DNA of 64,000 bases, from contig NZ_LN879467.1 of the NCBI RefSeq assembly GCF_001403635.1, positions 248,001-312,000 of the forward strand. Direction: 5' to 3'. Shown here piece by piece: positions 1-6,535 of this stretch. The position numbers and the translations under genes are program-made. The DNA is from Clostridium massiliamazoniense. GTDB lineage: Bacteria; Bacillota; Clostridia; Clostridiales; Clostridiaceae. Within the stretch, counting starts at the first letter, position 1, and every line of letters begins with the position of its first letter. The notes below the pieces were generated by a model. It ran no database searches. It saw only the letters and a program-made list of their open reading frames with translations, and had not been told where the DNA came from.

Positions 1-113
1 AAACCTCCTAAAACAACTATTAAAAATAGCATTACAAACCATTGAATTACTATATCAGCATTTATAGCTAGAGGTCCTATATGCCAAATGAACAAGGGTC
101 CAAAAACATTCAT
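1..113 (-). CDS. atpB: ATP synthase F0 subunit a, N-terminal fragment
   Basis: This is the first 37 codons of a gene that runs off the left edge. The start is the ATG at 113-111, behind an AGGAGGTGAG ribosome site. The peptide begins MNVFGPLFIWHIGPLAINAD and continues into a hydrophobic stretch, which fits the N-terminus of the F0 a subunit, the membrane protein that forms the proton half-channels against the c ring. The rest of an atp operon would lie to the left. No atpI is seen upstream; instead there is a 1.3-kb gene-free stretch. The call rests on a short fragment, but the FGPLFIWHIGPLAIN pattern is characteristic. Confidence 0.7.
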   Translation of the reverse strand, partial: MNVFGPLFIWHIGPLAINADIVIQWFVMLFLIVVLGG

Positions 114-1020
114 CTTCTCACCTCCTAATATAAAAATTATAAAATTGATACTTTAGTACCTAAAAGGTTCTCTAATTTAATAATTATCAATTTTATTTCG
201 CATTAATAAACATTTGCAATATTTTTATTGCAAAGTTTCATTTTATTTAATACAAGTACTTAATACCTGTATTATTTTGTACTTAAAAGGATTAAAATGA
301 ATAAATTTACATATTTTTAATTATTTCATTCCTATTTTTCTTGTATTTTTATCCTTTTTTTAATACAAAACGCCTTAGATTTTCCTTTAATTTCTAAGTG
401 CACTTCATGTTTTTTATTATAGAACTATATTTCTTCTTTTTTAAATCTTAAATTTAACAGTATTAAATTAAATATAAATCTAAATTCTCGTTAAAGTAAA
501 TTATATTTATTTTTCTCTATTTTTCTTTGTATTTCTTATATTTTAATATAAATATTCTATTTTTGAATTTATTAAATAATATAATTCATTTTTCAGAATA
601 TTCAATATATTTTTATGACAATTCTGGTTTTTAAAATATTTTAATGCTAATCGTATACATTTATTTTTTTCATTTTATTTACTTATTAAAAATAATTATC
701 AATAAATTTTTAATAAATATCTCTAACTTAAAATTAAATTTATTTTTTAATTTAAATAAATACTTTTGAACATCATCTTTTCTTTTCATTCACAAAATTT
801 ACATTTAATTTAATAAAAATACATAAAAATCTATTTTTTCACTTTTATATCCATTGAAACCATCTATTTTATCTTATTTATAATTATTTAAATATAGCCT
901 TTAAACTCTACTCTTCTTATATCCTTAAATACTAAAAGTAATTTAATTAATATGCATATTAATTAAATAATTATAAAAATGCTTTATATTTTTACAAATT
1001 ATTTATGATTTATATAATTC
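114..1020. other. Gene-free AT-rich stretch upstream of atpB
   Basis: No reading frame with a ribosome site is visible on either strand. The sequence is extremely AT-rich and presumably holds the atp operon promoter on the minus strand. Apart from the palindrome at 213-234 nothing recognisable was seen. Confidence 0.5.
213..234. promoter_or_regulatory. Perfect palindrome in the atp leader/promoter region
   Basis: A 9-bp perfect inverted repeat, TTTGCAATA and TATTGCAAA, with a 4-base loop lies about 100 bp upstream of the atpB start. It has no T-run on the atp-sense strand, so it looks more like an operator or leader hairpin than a terminator. Its function is not known. Confidence 0.3.
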
Positions 1021-1024
1021 TAAA

Positions 1025-1200
1025 ATAAGTGTAGCAGAAATAAGCAGTGAATATGGCATGCAAAATCAACTATAAATAGATAGCTAAAGAATAATAAAAA
1101 AGTTAGTTATAAGAAATTTATGGCAATTAAATAAATTGCTAAAGAAAGATAAAATCCCTAAAATTAAAGAAACAAACTCATTCATCAAGCCTTATAATGT
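1025..1200 (+). pseudogene. Remnant of an IS3-type transposase (OrfA helix-turn-helix)
   Basis: One plus-strand frame reads ISVAEISSEYGM, which matches the start of the helix-turn-helix of IS3/IS150-type OrfA proteins (family pattern SVAEISREYGV followed by a WIKKY helix). Stop codons follow within a few codons, then a lysine-rich degenerate stretch. There is no start codon, no ribosome site and no terminal inverted repeat that I could find, so this is a decayed remnant. The call rests on one 12-residue match. Confidence 0.4.
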
Positions 1201-1215
1201 AATTCATATTCCTCA

Positions 1216-1342
1216 GATTAAGACTGTGTCTTCAATTTCCTTCAGATTCCATCTCATACTAGATACACTTGTTATTGAGTATTGATTCCCTATAACAAGT
1301 CCACAATTGACTTTCACCGTCAAGTTATATACATACCAGGCA
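1216..1342 (-). ncRNA. Group II intron 5'-domain-like remnant
   Basis: Read on the minus strand, this begins GTGCCTGG, has GACGGTGAAAGTC shortly after and further on TATCTAGTATGAGATGGAATC followed by TGAAGGAA. These blocks resemble the 5' part (domain I) of a class of bacterial group II introns, as recalled from consensus. No intron-encoded reverse transcriptase and no 3' domains V/VI are present, so it would be a decayed fragment. It lies directly beside the transposase remnant, which suggests an old insertion site. Confidence 0.35.
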
Positions 1343-1343
1343 C

Positions 1344-1378
1344 GAAAAAAATAACCACTCATAAACTAAGTGATTATT
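1344..1378 (-). terminator. Terminator of the sigma-PadR-membrane protein operon
   Basis: On the minus strand AATAATCACT pairs with AGTGGTTATT (one G-U pair, 9-base loop) and is followed directly by seven Ts. It lies about 65 bases past the stop codon of the membrane protein gene ending at 1445. Confidence 0.8.
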
Positions 1379-1444
1379 AAATACTAGAATATTATATTTA
1401 ATTAGGAAACCAAAAATCCATCTAACATTTTATTAAAGAATTAA

Positions 1445-2728
1445 TTAGTCAGTTATGGTTTTCCCCTTATATATATTTATTAATAAACCTATTAAAAATA
1501 AATTTAATACAATACTTTGTCCACCAGTATTTACAATACTAGTTGCTGCTGAAGTAAAAGGAAGTATATTAAGATTCATAAATATGCTCCATATTACTTC
1601 AACTGATATTATAGTTGCTATTACAAATCCTAAAGACTTTCCATAATTACTTTTTGAAACATAAGCAATTCTTATTATTCTCCATAAAAAATACAATAAA
1701 CTTAAAATTATGATTATCCCCACTAACCATCCATAATTATAGATAACATTTGTTATTGGATACCCTTGTCCTAGCATAAATTTGCTATTTCCTCCTGCTC
1801 CTATTAATTTTGAATTAGTGAGAACAGTTCTTACCCCTTGAAAGTTCCATGAATTTTCATAAATCATATTTATTGTTATACCTAAAGTTGTTATGAAAAA
1901 AAGTGTAATATTTATAATCGATACTATTATTGTATATTTTTTATTTTTACTATTTATATAAGTGATAATAGAGTAACTTATTGCATAATACGCAAACATA
2001 ATAGCAGAATTAGTTGTATACCTCATAAGTATTAAAGGAAATATACCTATAAATCCAGCTATCCATAAGTTTCTATGACTATTCCAATCTATTTTTTTAT
2101 AGAATCCTGAAATAGCAAATAAAAATAAAATTGCTACTATTGGTAACATATATAAATTTATTGGTCCACACACAAACATCGGATCTGGATGCGCCATTCC
2201 TTTTTGATTAAAATATACAAGTATACATAATATTATAGATAATATATACATTCCTATTGAAAGTCTTCTTATTTTTCTAAAATCAAAGAATATTCCACCT
2301 ATTAAAAATAGTATTCCTAATCCTATAAAAAATAAGTCCCTAACTACAATTTCACCACTTGGAAGCTCTATTCCATGCCAAACTAAACTTATTGTGCCCC
2401 AAGTCCCAGGTTGAAAACTATTTTCAAAACTATAAGCACTTAAAACACCAAAAATAAGGAGTATAAAAGAACATACTATTAGTTTAAAATCAATTTTAGC
2501 CTTATGCACTTTATTAAGTTTTTTTCCTATGTCTGTGGGATTCCCCATCTCTTTTAAGGCTAATTCCATAGCCTTATCTCCTTCTATCCCCTTTCTTTTA
2601 TATTGATTTTCTAAATCCTCTATATGAGATTTCATTTCTAATTTTATTTCTTCATGTACTCTTTTATTTTTTATCAAAGAACAAACTCTATTTAAATACA
2701 TGTTGACCTTATCTTCCTTTAACTCCAT
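1445..2728 (-). CDS. Membrane protein: HAAS-like prefix + FtsW/RodA-like C-terminus
   Basis: The 427-residue protein starts with a soluble charged region (about 1-80) ending in ALKEMGNPTDIGKKLNKVH, the short helical prefix (HAAS/permease-prefix type) often found on membrane proteins encoded beside PadR regulators. About nine or ten membrane segments follow. The C-terminus, with a TGGQSIVLNLFLIGLLINIY segment, resembles the end of FtsW/RodA/SpoVE cell-shape proteins, the SEDS glycosyltransferases that build peptidoglycan. The middle part is diverged and I do not see the usual PDLG-type catalytic segment, so enzymatic activity is doubtful. The start overlaps the end of the PadR gene by 10 bases, so the two are translated together. 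A close paralog lies at 4040-5251. Confidence 0.75.
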   Translation of the reverse strand: MELKEDKVNMYLNRVCSLIKNKRVHEEIKLEMKSHIEDLENQYKRKGIEGDKAMELALKEMGNPTDIGKKLNKVHKAKIDFKLIVCSFILLIFGVLSAYSFENSFQPGTWGTISLVWHGIELPSGEIVVRDLFFIGLGILFLIGGIFFDFRKIRRLSIGMYILSIILCILVYFNQKGMAHPDPMFVCGPINLYMLPIVAILFLFAISGFYKKIDWNSHRNLWIAGFIGIFPLILMRYTTNSAIMFAYYAISYSIITYINSKNKKYTIIVSIINITLFFITTLGITINMIYENSWNFQGVRTVLTNSKLIGAGGNSKFMLGQGYPITNVIYNYGWLVGIIIILSLLYFLWRIIRIAYVSKSNYGKSLGFVIATIISVEVIWSIFMNLNILPFTSAATSIVNTGGQSIVLNLFLIGLLINIYKGKTITD

Positions 2729-3141
2729 ATAAACGCCTCCCTATTTATTAATTTTCTATCACTTTTTATATCTTCAACAACTTCTTCTTTTTCCTTTAAA
2801 TAAGCATGTCCTTTTCTTGTCACCTTATAATACTTTCTTTCTGTATCCTCTTCTTTAATCCAATAGGAACTTATAAATCCTTTATTTTCTAAAGAATGTA
2901 GAGTTGGATATATACTTCCTTCTTTATTATTTAGTCTTTTACTAGCAATTATATTAACCTCTTTTACTAAACCATTTCCATAATTATCAGAGCGTTTTAT
3001 TAAAAGTAATAATAAAATTGGTAAGTTATTTTTAATCCATTCATTACTTTCCTCTTCTCTTATTGTCCCTAATATATTACTTAATATTTCATCTTTACTA
3101 GCTATATTCTTATTAATAGATTTTTTTAATAAAGCCTTCAA
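2719..3141 (-). CDS. PadR-family transcriptional regulator
   Basis: A 140-residue winged-helix protein. The signature is EGSIYPTLHSLENKGFISSY, the recognition helix and wing start of PadR proteins, followed by TERKYYKVTRKG. The N-terminal 50 residues are an extra, poorly conserved segment. I place the start at the TTG at 3141, six bases after AGAGGTG; an upstream GTG at 3150 overlaps that ribosome site. It sits between the ECF sigma gene (12-base gap) and the membrane protein gene (10-base overlap). PadR proteins paired with HAAS membrane proteins usually repress their own operon, so the palindrome TTAAGCGCTTAA upstream of the sigma gene is a candidate site for it. Confidence 0.85.
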   Translation of the reverse strand: MKALLKKSINKNIASKDEILSNILGTIREEESNEWIKNNLPILLLLLIKRSDNYGNGLVKEVNIIASKRLNNKEGSIYPTLHSLENKGFISSYWIKEEDTERKYYKVTRKGHAYLKEKEEVVEDIKSDRKLINREAFIWS

Positions 3142-3152
3142 AATAATCACCT

Positions 3153-3668
3153 CTATATATTAAATTTATCTTTCAATTCTTTTATTTTTCTATATAATCT
3201 ATTTTTTACAGTAGATTCACTCACAGAAAGTACCTTTGCAATTTCCTTTATCTTCATATCCTCTTTAAAATAAAAAATAAATATTTTCAAAGTTAATAGA
3301 TTTCCACCTTCTAAAAAACTCCATATTTCATCACAAAGAATATTATCTTCATAATTCTCTGTTATTTTTAATGCATCATCTATTACATACTCCTGAATAT
3401 CATTTCCTAAAGAAAATATAGGTATATGGTTCTTTGCTAATGCTACTATTCCGTAAGTTTTATAAATTTCATTTCTAGCAATAGTTATAATGTATTTTTT
3501 AGGTTCTTTTATTTCTTTCTTTTTCATAGCTTTGTAAAAATTCAAATAAGTATTTTGAATCAAGTCCTGAACATCATCTATATTTTCACATTTTGATACT
3601 ATATATCTGAAAACATCCTTATATGTTTCTTCATATATCTGAACTAATTTTTCTTCTAAATTTTCCAA
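3153..3668 (-). CDS. ECF-type RNA polymerase sigma factor
   Basis: A 171-residue sigma-70 family protein with only regions 2 and 4. Region 2 covers about residues 10-75 (YKDVFRYIVSKCENIDDVQD, then TYLNFYKAM); region 4 covers about 120-165 (MKIKEIAKVLSVSESTVKNR, the helix-turn-helix that reads the -35 element). The start is TTG at 3668, nine bases after AAAGGATG. It is the first gene of the sigma-PadR-membrane protein operon. Its upstream 86-bp sequence is copied in front of the second membrane paralog (5251), which suggests that this sigma factor reads both promoters. The signal it senses is not evident. Confidence 0.88.
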   Translation of the reverse strand: MENLEEKLVQIYEETYKDVFRYIVSKCENIDDVQDLIQNTYLNFYKAMKKKEIKEPKKYIITIARNEIYKTYGIVALAKNHIPIFSLGNDIQEYVIDDALKITENYEDNILCDEIWSFLEGGNLLTLKIFIFYFKEDMKIKEIAKVLSVSESTVKNRLYRKIKELKDKFNI

Positions 3669-3686
3669 TTAGTAACACATCCTTTG

Positions 3687-3772
3687 TTAAGCGCTTAATT
3701 AGCATGTACACCTATAATGATATATAATTTTCCTATTTAGTTTCAAAATTTTTAATATTTTTATTAATATTA
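3687..3772 (-). promoter_or_regulatory. Duplicated promoter/operator, copy 1 (sigma factor operon)
   Basis: This 86-bp block differs from 5288-5373 at one position only. On the minus strand it holds a -35-like TTGAAAC, an AT-rich -10 region with TTATATATCATTATAGG, GTGTACATGC, and then the perfect 12-bp palindrome TTAAGCGCTTAA just before the ribosome site. The layout suggests a promoter with a downstream operator. The TGAAAC core is compatible with an ECF-type -35 element, so autoregulation by the sigma factor is plausible. Confidence 0.65.
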
Positions 3773-3784
3773 CCTAAAAAGTAA

Positions 3785-3957
3785 GATGAGGATGTATCAA
3801 ATTACAGATACATCCTCGCTGCCTTTTATCTAGCTATATAGGTTCATCATTTGTGACCACTCACTTACGTAAAGAAGCTCTAATATTTTTTCTACAACAG
3901 TTTCTAAAATAAAGAACTTCTAATACTAGTATTTTGTATCTATATAGCTATCTCAGC
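3785..3957 (-). repeat. R2 dispersed element, full copy (b)
   Basis: Read on the minus strand, it begins CTGAGATAGCTATATAG, contains GTAAGTGAGTGGTCACAAAT and CTATATAGCTAGATAAAAGG, and ends in a hairpin GAGGATGTATC/GATACATCCTC. It matches 27039-27200 closely over its full length. It lies just downstream of the 4040-5251 gene in the same orientation, so the final hairpin could end that transcript. Confidence 0.75.
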
Positions 3958-4039
3958 AGATAAAAAAATACATTTATAAAAGTAATATAAATTAAGGTAC
4001 TAATTTGATATACTCCCACCTTTGATTAAATATATTATT

Positions 4040-5251
4040 TTATTGTGTAAGAGTTCTTCCCTTATAAATGTTTATTAATAGACCTATTAAAAATAAATTT
4101 AATATCATTTCAACACCTGAGTAAGTTATAAATATTGTTGATAATTGCACAAATGGAACTATATTTAAATTCATTAATATACTCCATATTATTTGAACAG
4201 AAATTATTATAGAAATTGAAGCACTTATTGATTTTCCATAGATACTTTTAACTAAATAAGGTATTCTAATTATTCTCCAAGTGAAATACAATAAACTCAA
4301 TATTGTAACTACACCAAAAAGCCAGCCGTAATTATATATAATATTTACTAAAGGATAATGTAATCCCAATACTAAATCCCCAACCTTTGTACCTGTTCCT
4401 ATAATCTTAGCCTTATCAAATATATTATTTAATTCAAAGTAACCTGTAATAATAATTTTCTTTCTCACTAAATTAGTTCCTAAAAATATTATTATCTCCA
4501 TTATTCCTGTTATAAATATTATAATTTTGTTTTTACTATTAAAATATATTAAAGTCATTAATACTATGCTATAACATACGTACATAGGCAGAGATTCTAT
4601 ATCTAATCTCATTGCTTCTAATGGAATTAATCCTAAAATAATAGCTATAGCTACATTTATTTTTTTGTTCCAATTTATTTTTATATATAATCCTGAGAGA
4701 GCAAATAAAGTCATATAGGGCACCAAAAGCATAAAAGGTGATGATGCCATTCTTCCAGTTGGTATGTTTATTCTTATATAAGACCATATTTCTATTATTA
4801 AAGCAATACAATACAAGAAAATTGAATATTTTTTTATTTTTCTAAAATCCCACAAAAGTCCTATTATAAAAAATATAATACCTATAATTATATAAACAAT
4901 ATTATTCATAAGATATGTATTTCCCATAATGCTACTTTGTCCCTTATCAAAAGTGGCTACCCCTAAGAAACCAAAAATAACTAGAAAACATGCAGTTATT
5001 ATTAATTTAAAGTCTATTTTAGCACTGTGAATTTTATTAAGATTCTTACCTATTTCTTTAGGATTTCCTAAGCTTTTTAATGCTAAATCAGTAGCTTCCT
5101 CTTCCCTCTTTCCATCTCTTTCGTAGCCTCTCTCTAATTCTTCTAAATGAGCTTTAATTTCTGATTTTACTTCTTCATGTACTCTTTTGTTTTTTATTAA
5201 TGAACAAATATTATCTAAATATCCATTAACTTTATCTTCCTTTAATGACAT
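4040..5251 (-). CDS. Membrane protein, paralog: HAAS-like prefix + FtsW/RodA-like C-terminus
   Basis: A 403-residue paralog of the 1445-2728 product, with the same prefix (KVNGYLDNICSLIKNKRVHE to about residue 80, ending LGNPKEIGKNLNKIH) and the same hydrophobic body of about nine or ten segments ending GVEMILNLFLIGLLINIYKG. ATG start at 5251 behind AGGGAGGA. It has no regulator of its own but carries the same 86-bp promoter/operator as the sigma operon, so the pair looks like a gene-plus-promoter duplication in which both paralogs stayed under the same control. Substrate and activity are unknown; the FtsW likeness is limited to the C-terminal part. Confidence 0.75.
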   Translation of the reverse strand: MSLKEDKVNGYLDNICSLIKNKRVHEEVKSEIKAHLEELERGYERDGKREEEATDLALKSLGNPKEIGKNLNKIHSAKIDFKLIITACFLVIFGFLGVATFDKGQSSIMGNTYLMNNIVYIIIGIIFFIIGLLWDFRKIKKYSIFLYCIALIIEIWSYIRINIPTGRMASSPFMLLVPYMTLFALSGLYIKINWNKKINVAIAIILGLIPLEAMRLDIESLPMYVCYSIVLMTLIYFNSKNKIIIFITGIMEIIIFLGTNLVRKKIIITGYFELNNIFDKAKIIGTGTKVGDLVLGLHYPLVNIIYNYGWLFGVVTILSLLYFTWRIIRIPYLVKSIYGKSISASISIIISVQIIWSILMNLNIVPFVQLSTIFITYSGVEMILNLFLIGLLINIYKGRTLTQ

Positions 5252-5287
5252 ATTAAATCCTCCCTATAAAAGCTATAACAAATCTTA

Positions 5288-5373
5288 TTAAGCGCTTAAT
5301 TAGCATGTACACCTATAATGATATATAATTTTTCTATTTAGTTTCAAAATTTTTAATATTTTTATTAATATTA
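5288..5373 (-). promoter_or_regulatory. Duplicated promoter/operator, copy 2 (membrane paralog)
   Basis: This is 85/86 identical to 3687-3772, including TTGAAAC, the -10 region and the palindrome TTAAGCGCTTAA (5288-5299). The identity stops abruptly at both ends. The block lies between the divergently transcribed paralog and the HD-domain gene. Confidence 0.65.
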
Positions 5374-5425
5374 ACTTATAATACAATTTACATGATATTA
5401 TATTTTTAAAAGGAGGGAATTACTT

Positions 5426-6403
5426 ATGATTATAAAGGATTGTATTTATGGAGAATTTGAAATTGATGATATCTTATCTCAAATTATTGAAACACCTGAA
5501 ATTCAAAGATTAAAAAATATATATCAAGGAGGTTCAAGTGTTTTAGTTAATAAATATTGGGATGTTACTAGATATGAACATTCTATTGGTACTATGCTTT
5601 TAATAAAAATGTTAAATGGTAGTGTAGAAGAACAAATTGCTGGGCTAATACATGATATTTCACATACAGCTTTTTCTCATGTTGTTGATCGTGCCCTTGA
5701 TTATAAAAATGAAGATTATCATGAATACTTATTTGAAAATATAGTTAAAAATTCTGATATTCCAAAAATTTTAAAAGCTAATGGTTTTAATATTGAAAGG
5801 ATATTAAATGAAAGCAATTGGTCTATTCTCGAAAAGAAAGCTCCAAAGCTATGCGCAGACAGAATTGATTATACTTTAAGGGATTTATATCATTATAAAA
5901 AAATAAACAAGAAAGAAATAGAAACTTTTTTAAATTCTTTAATTTTTAAAAATAATGAAATTATGATTAATTCCGTAGAAAGTAGCATTTGGTTTGTTAA
6001 TACCTATTATAAAGAAGTCATAGGCTATCTTATGAATCCTCTAAATTTATATGCTTCTCATAATCTTTCTGAAGCAATAAAAATTGCTCTTAAGTTAAAA
6101 ATTTTAGATAAATCTGATTTGCTTAAAACTGATAGTGAAGTACTCAATATTTTAAAAAATTCAAATAACCAATCTATATTAAATTTAATAAATGAATTAG
6201 ATACTAACTTAATTGTTATTGAAGATAAAACTAATTATTCTATATACCAAAAAATAAAAATGAGAATTGTTGATCCTACTATTTATATTAATAATAAGCC
6301 TTATTTGTCCTCAGAAAAATCCAATATAATAAAAGAAATTAACACTAAAATGATAGAAAAACTTACAAATGGAATTTGCATTAGAAAAATTTCTATTAAA
6401 TAA
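5426..6403 (+). CDS. HD-domain phosphohydrolase (dGTPase/SAMHD1-like)
   Basis: A 325-residue cytosolic protein with the HD metal-site residues in order: TRYEHSIGT (His52), GLIHDISHTAFSHVV (His76-Asp77) and a late Asp in LCADRIDYTLRD. This matches the HD superfamily branch that contains dNTP triphosphohydrolases, which strip triphosphate from dNTPs. The ATG start follows AAAAGGAGGG. It is a single gene, divergent from the membrane paralog and convergent with the sialidase gene. The substrate cannot be told from sequence; proteins of this size in Firmicutes are usually listed only as HD-domain proteins. Confidence 0.8.
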   Translation: MIIKDCIYGEFEIDDILSQIIETPEIQRLKNIYQGGSSVLVNKYWDVTRYEHSIGTMLLIKMLNGSVEEQIAGLIHDISHTAFSHVVDRALDYKNEDYHEYLFENIVKNSDIPKILKANGFNIERILNESNWSILEKKAPKLCADRIDYTLRDLYHYKKINKKEIETFLNSLIFKNNEIMINSVESSIWFVNTYYKEVIGYLMNPLNLYASHNLSEAIKIALKLKILDKSDLLKTDSEVLNILKNSNNQSILNLINELDTNLIVIEDKTNYSIYQKIKMRIVDPTIYINNKPYLSSEKSNIIKEINTKMIEKLTNGICIRKISIK

Positions 6404-6433
6404 AAAAAGTTCCTTGAAATTAATTAATAGTAA

Positions 6434-6486
6434 AGACTGTGTATTCACTGAATATTGTACTACCAAAATTTAGTTTTACACAGTCT
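6434..6486. terminator. Bidirectional hairpin between HD gene and sialidase gene
   Basis: AGACTGTGTA (6434-6443) pairs with TACACAGTCT (6477-6486) around a 33-base loop, between two convergent genes. The U-tracts are weak on both sides, so termination efficiency is uncertain. Confidence 0.45.
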
Positions 6487-6535
6487 ATTATACATACTTT
6501 ATAAAAAATTTATTCTTTCATCTAGAAAATCCACC

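Noticed and set aside
3785-3957. R2 as a riboswitch for the downstream gene
   Set aside because: R2 lies 3' of genes and recurs beside unrelated genes; a regulatory leader role does not fit.
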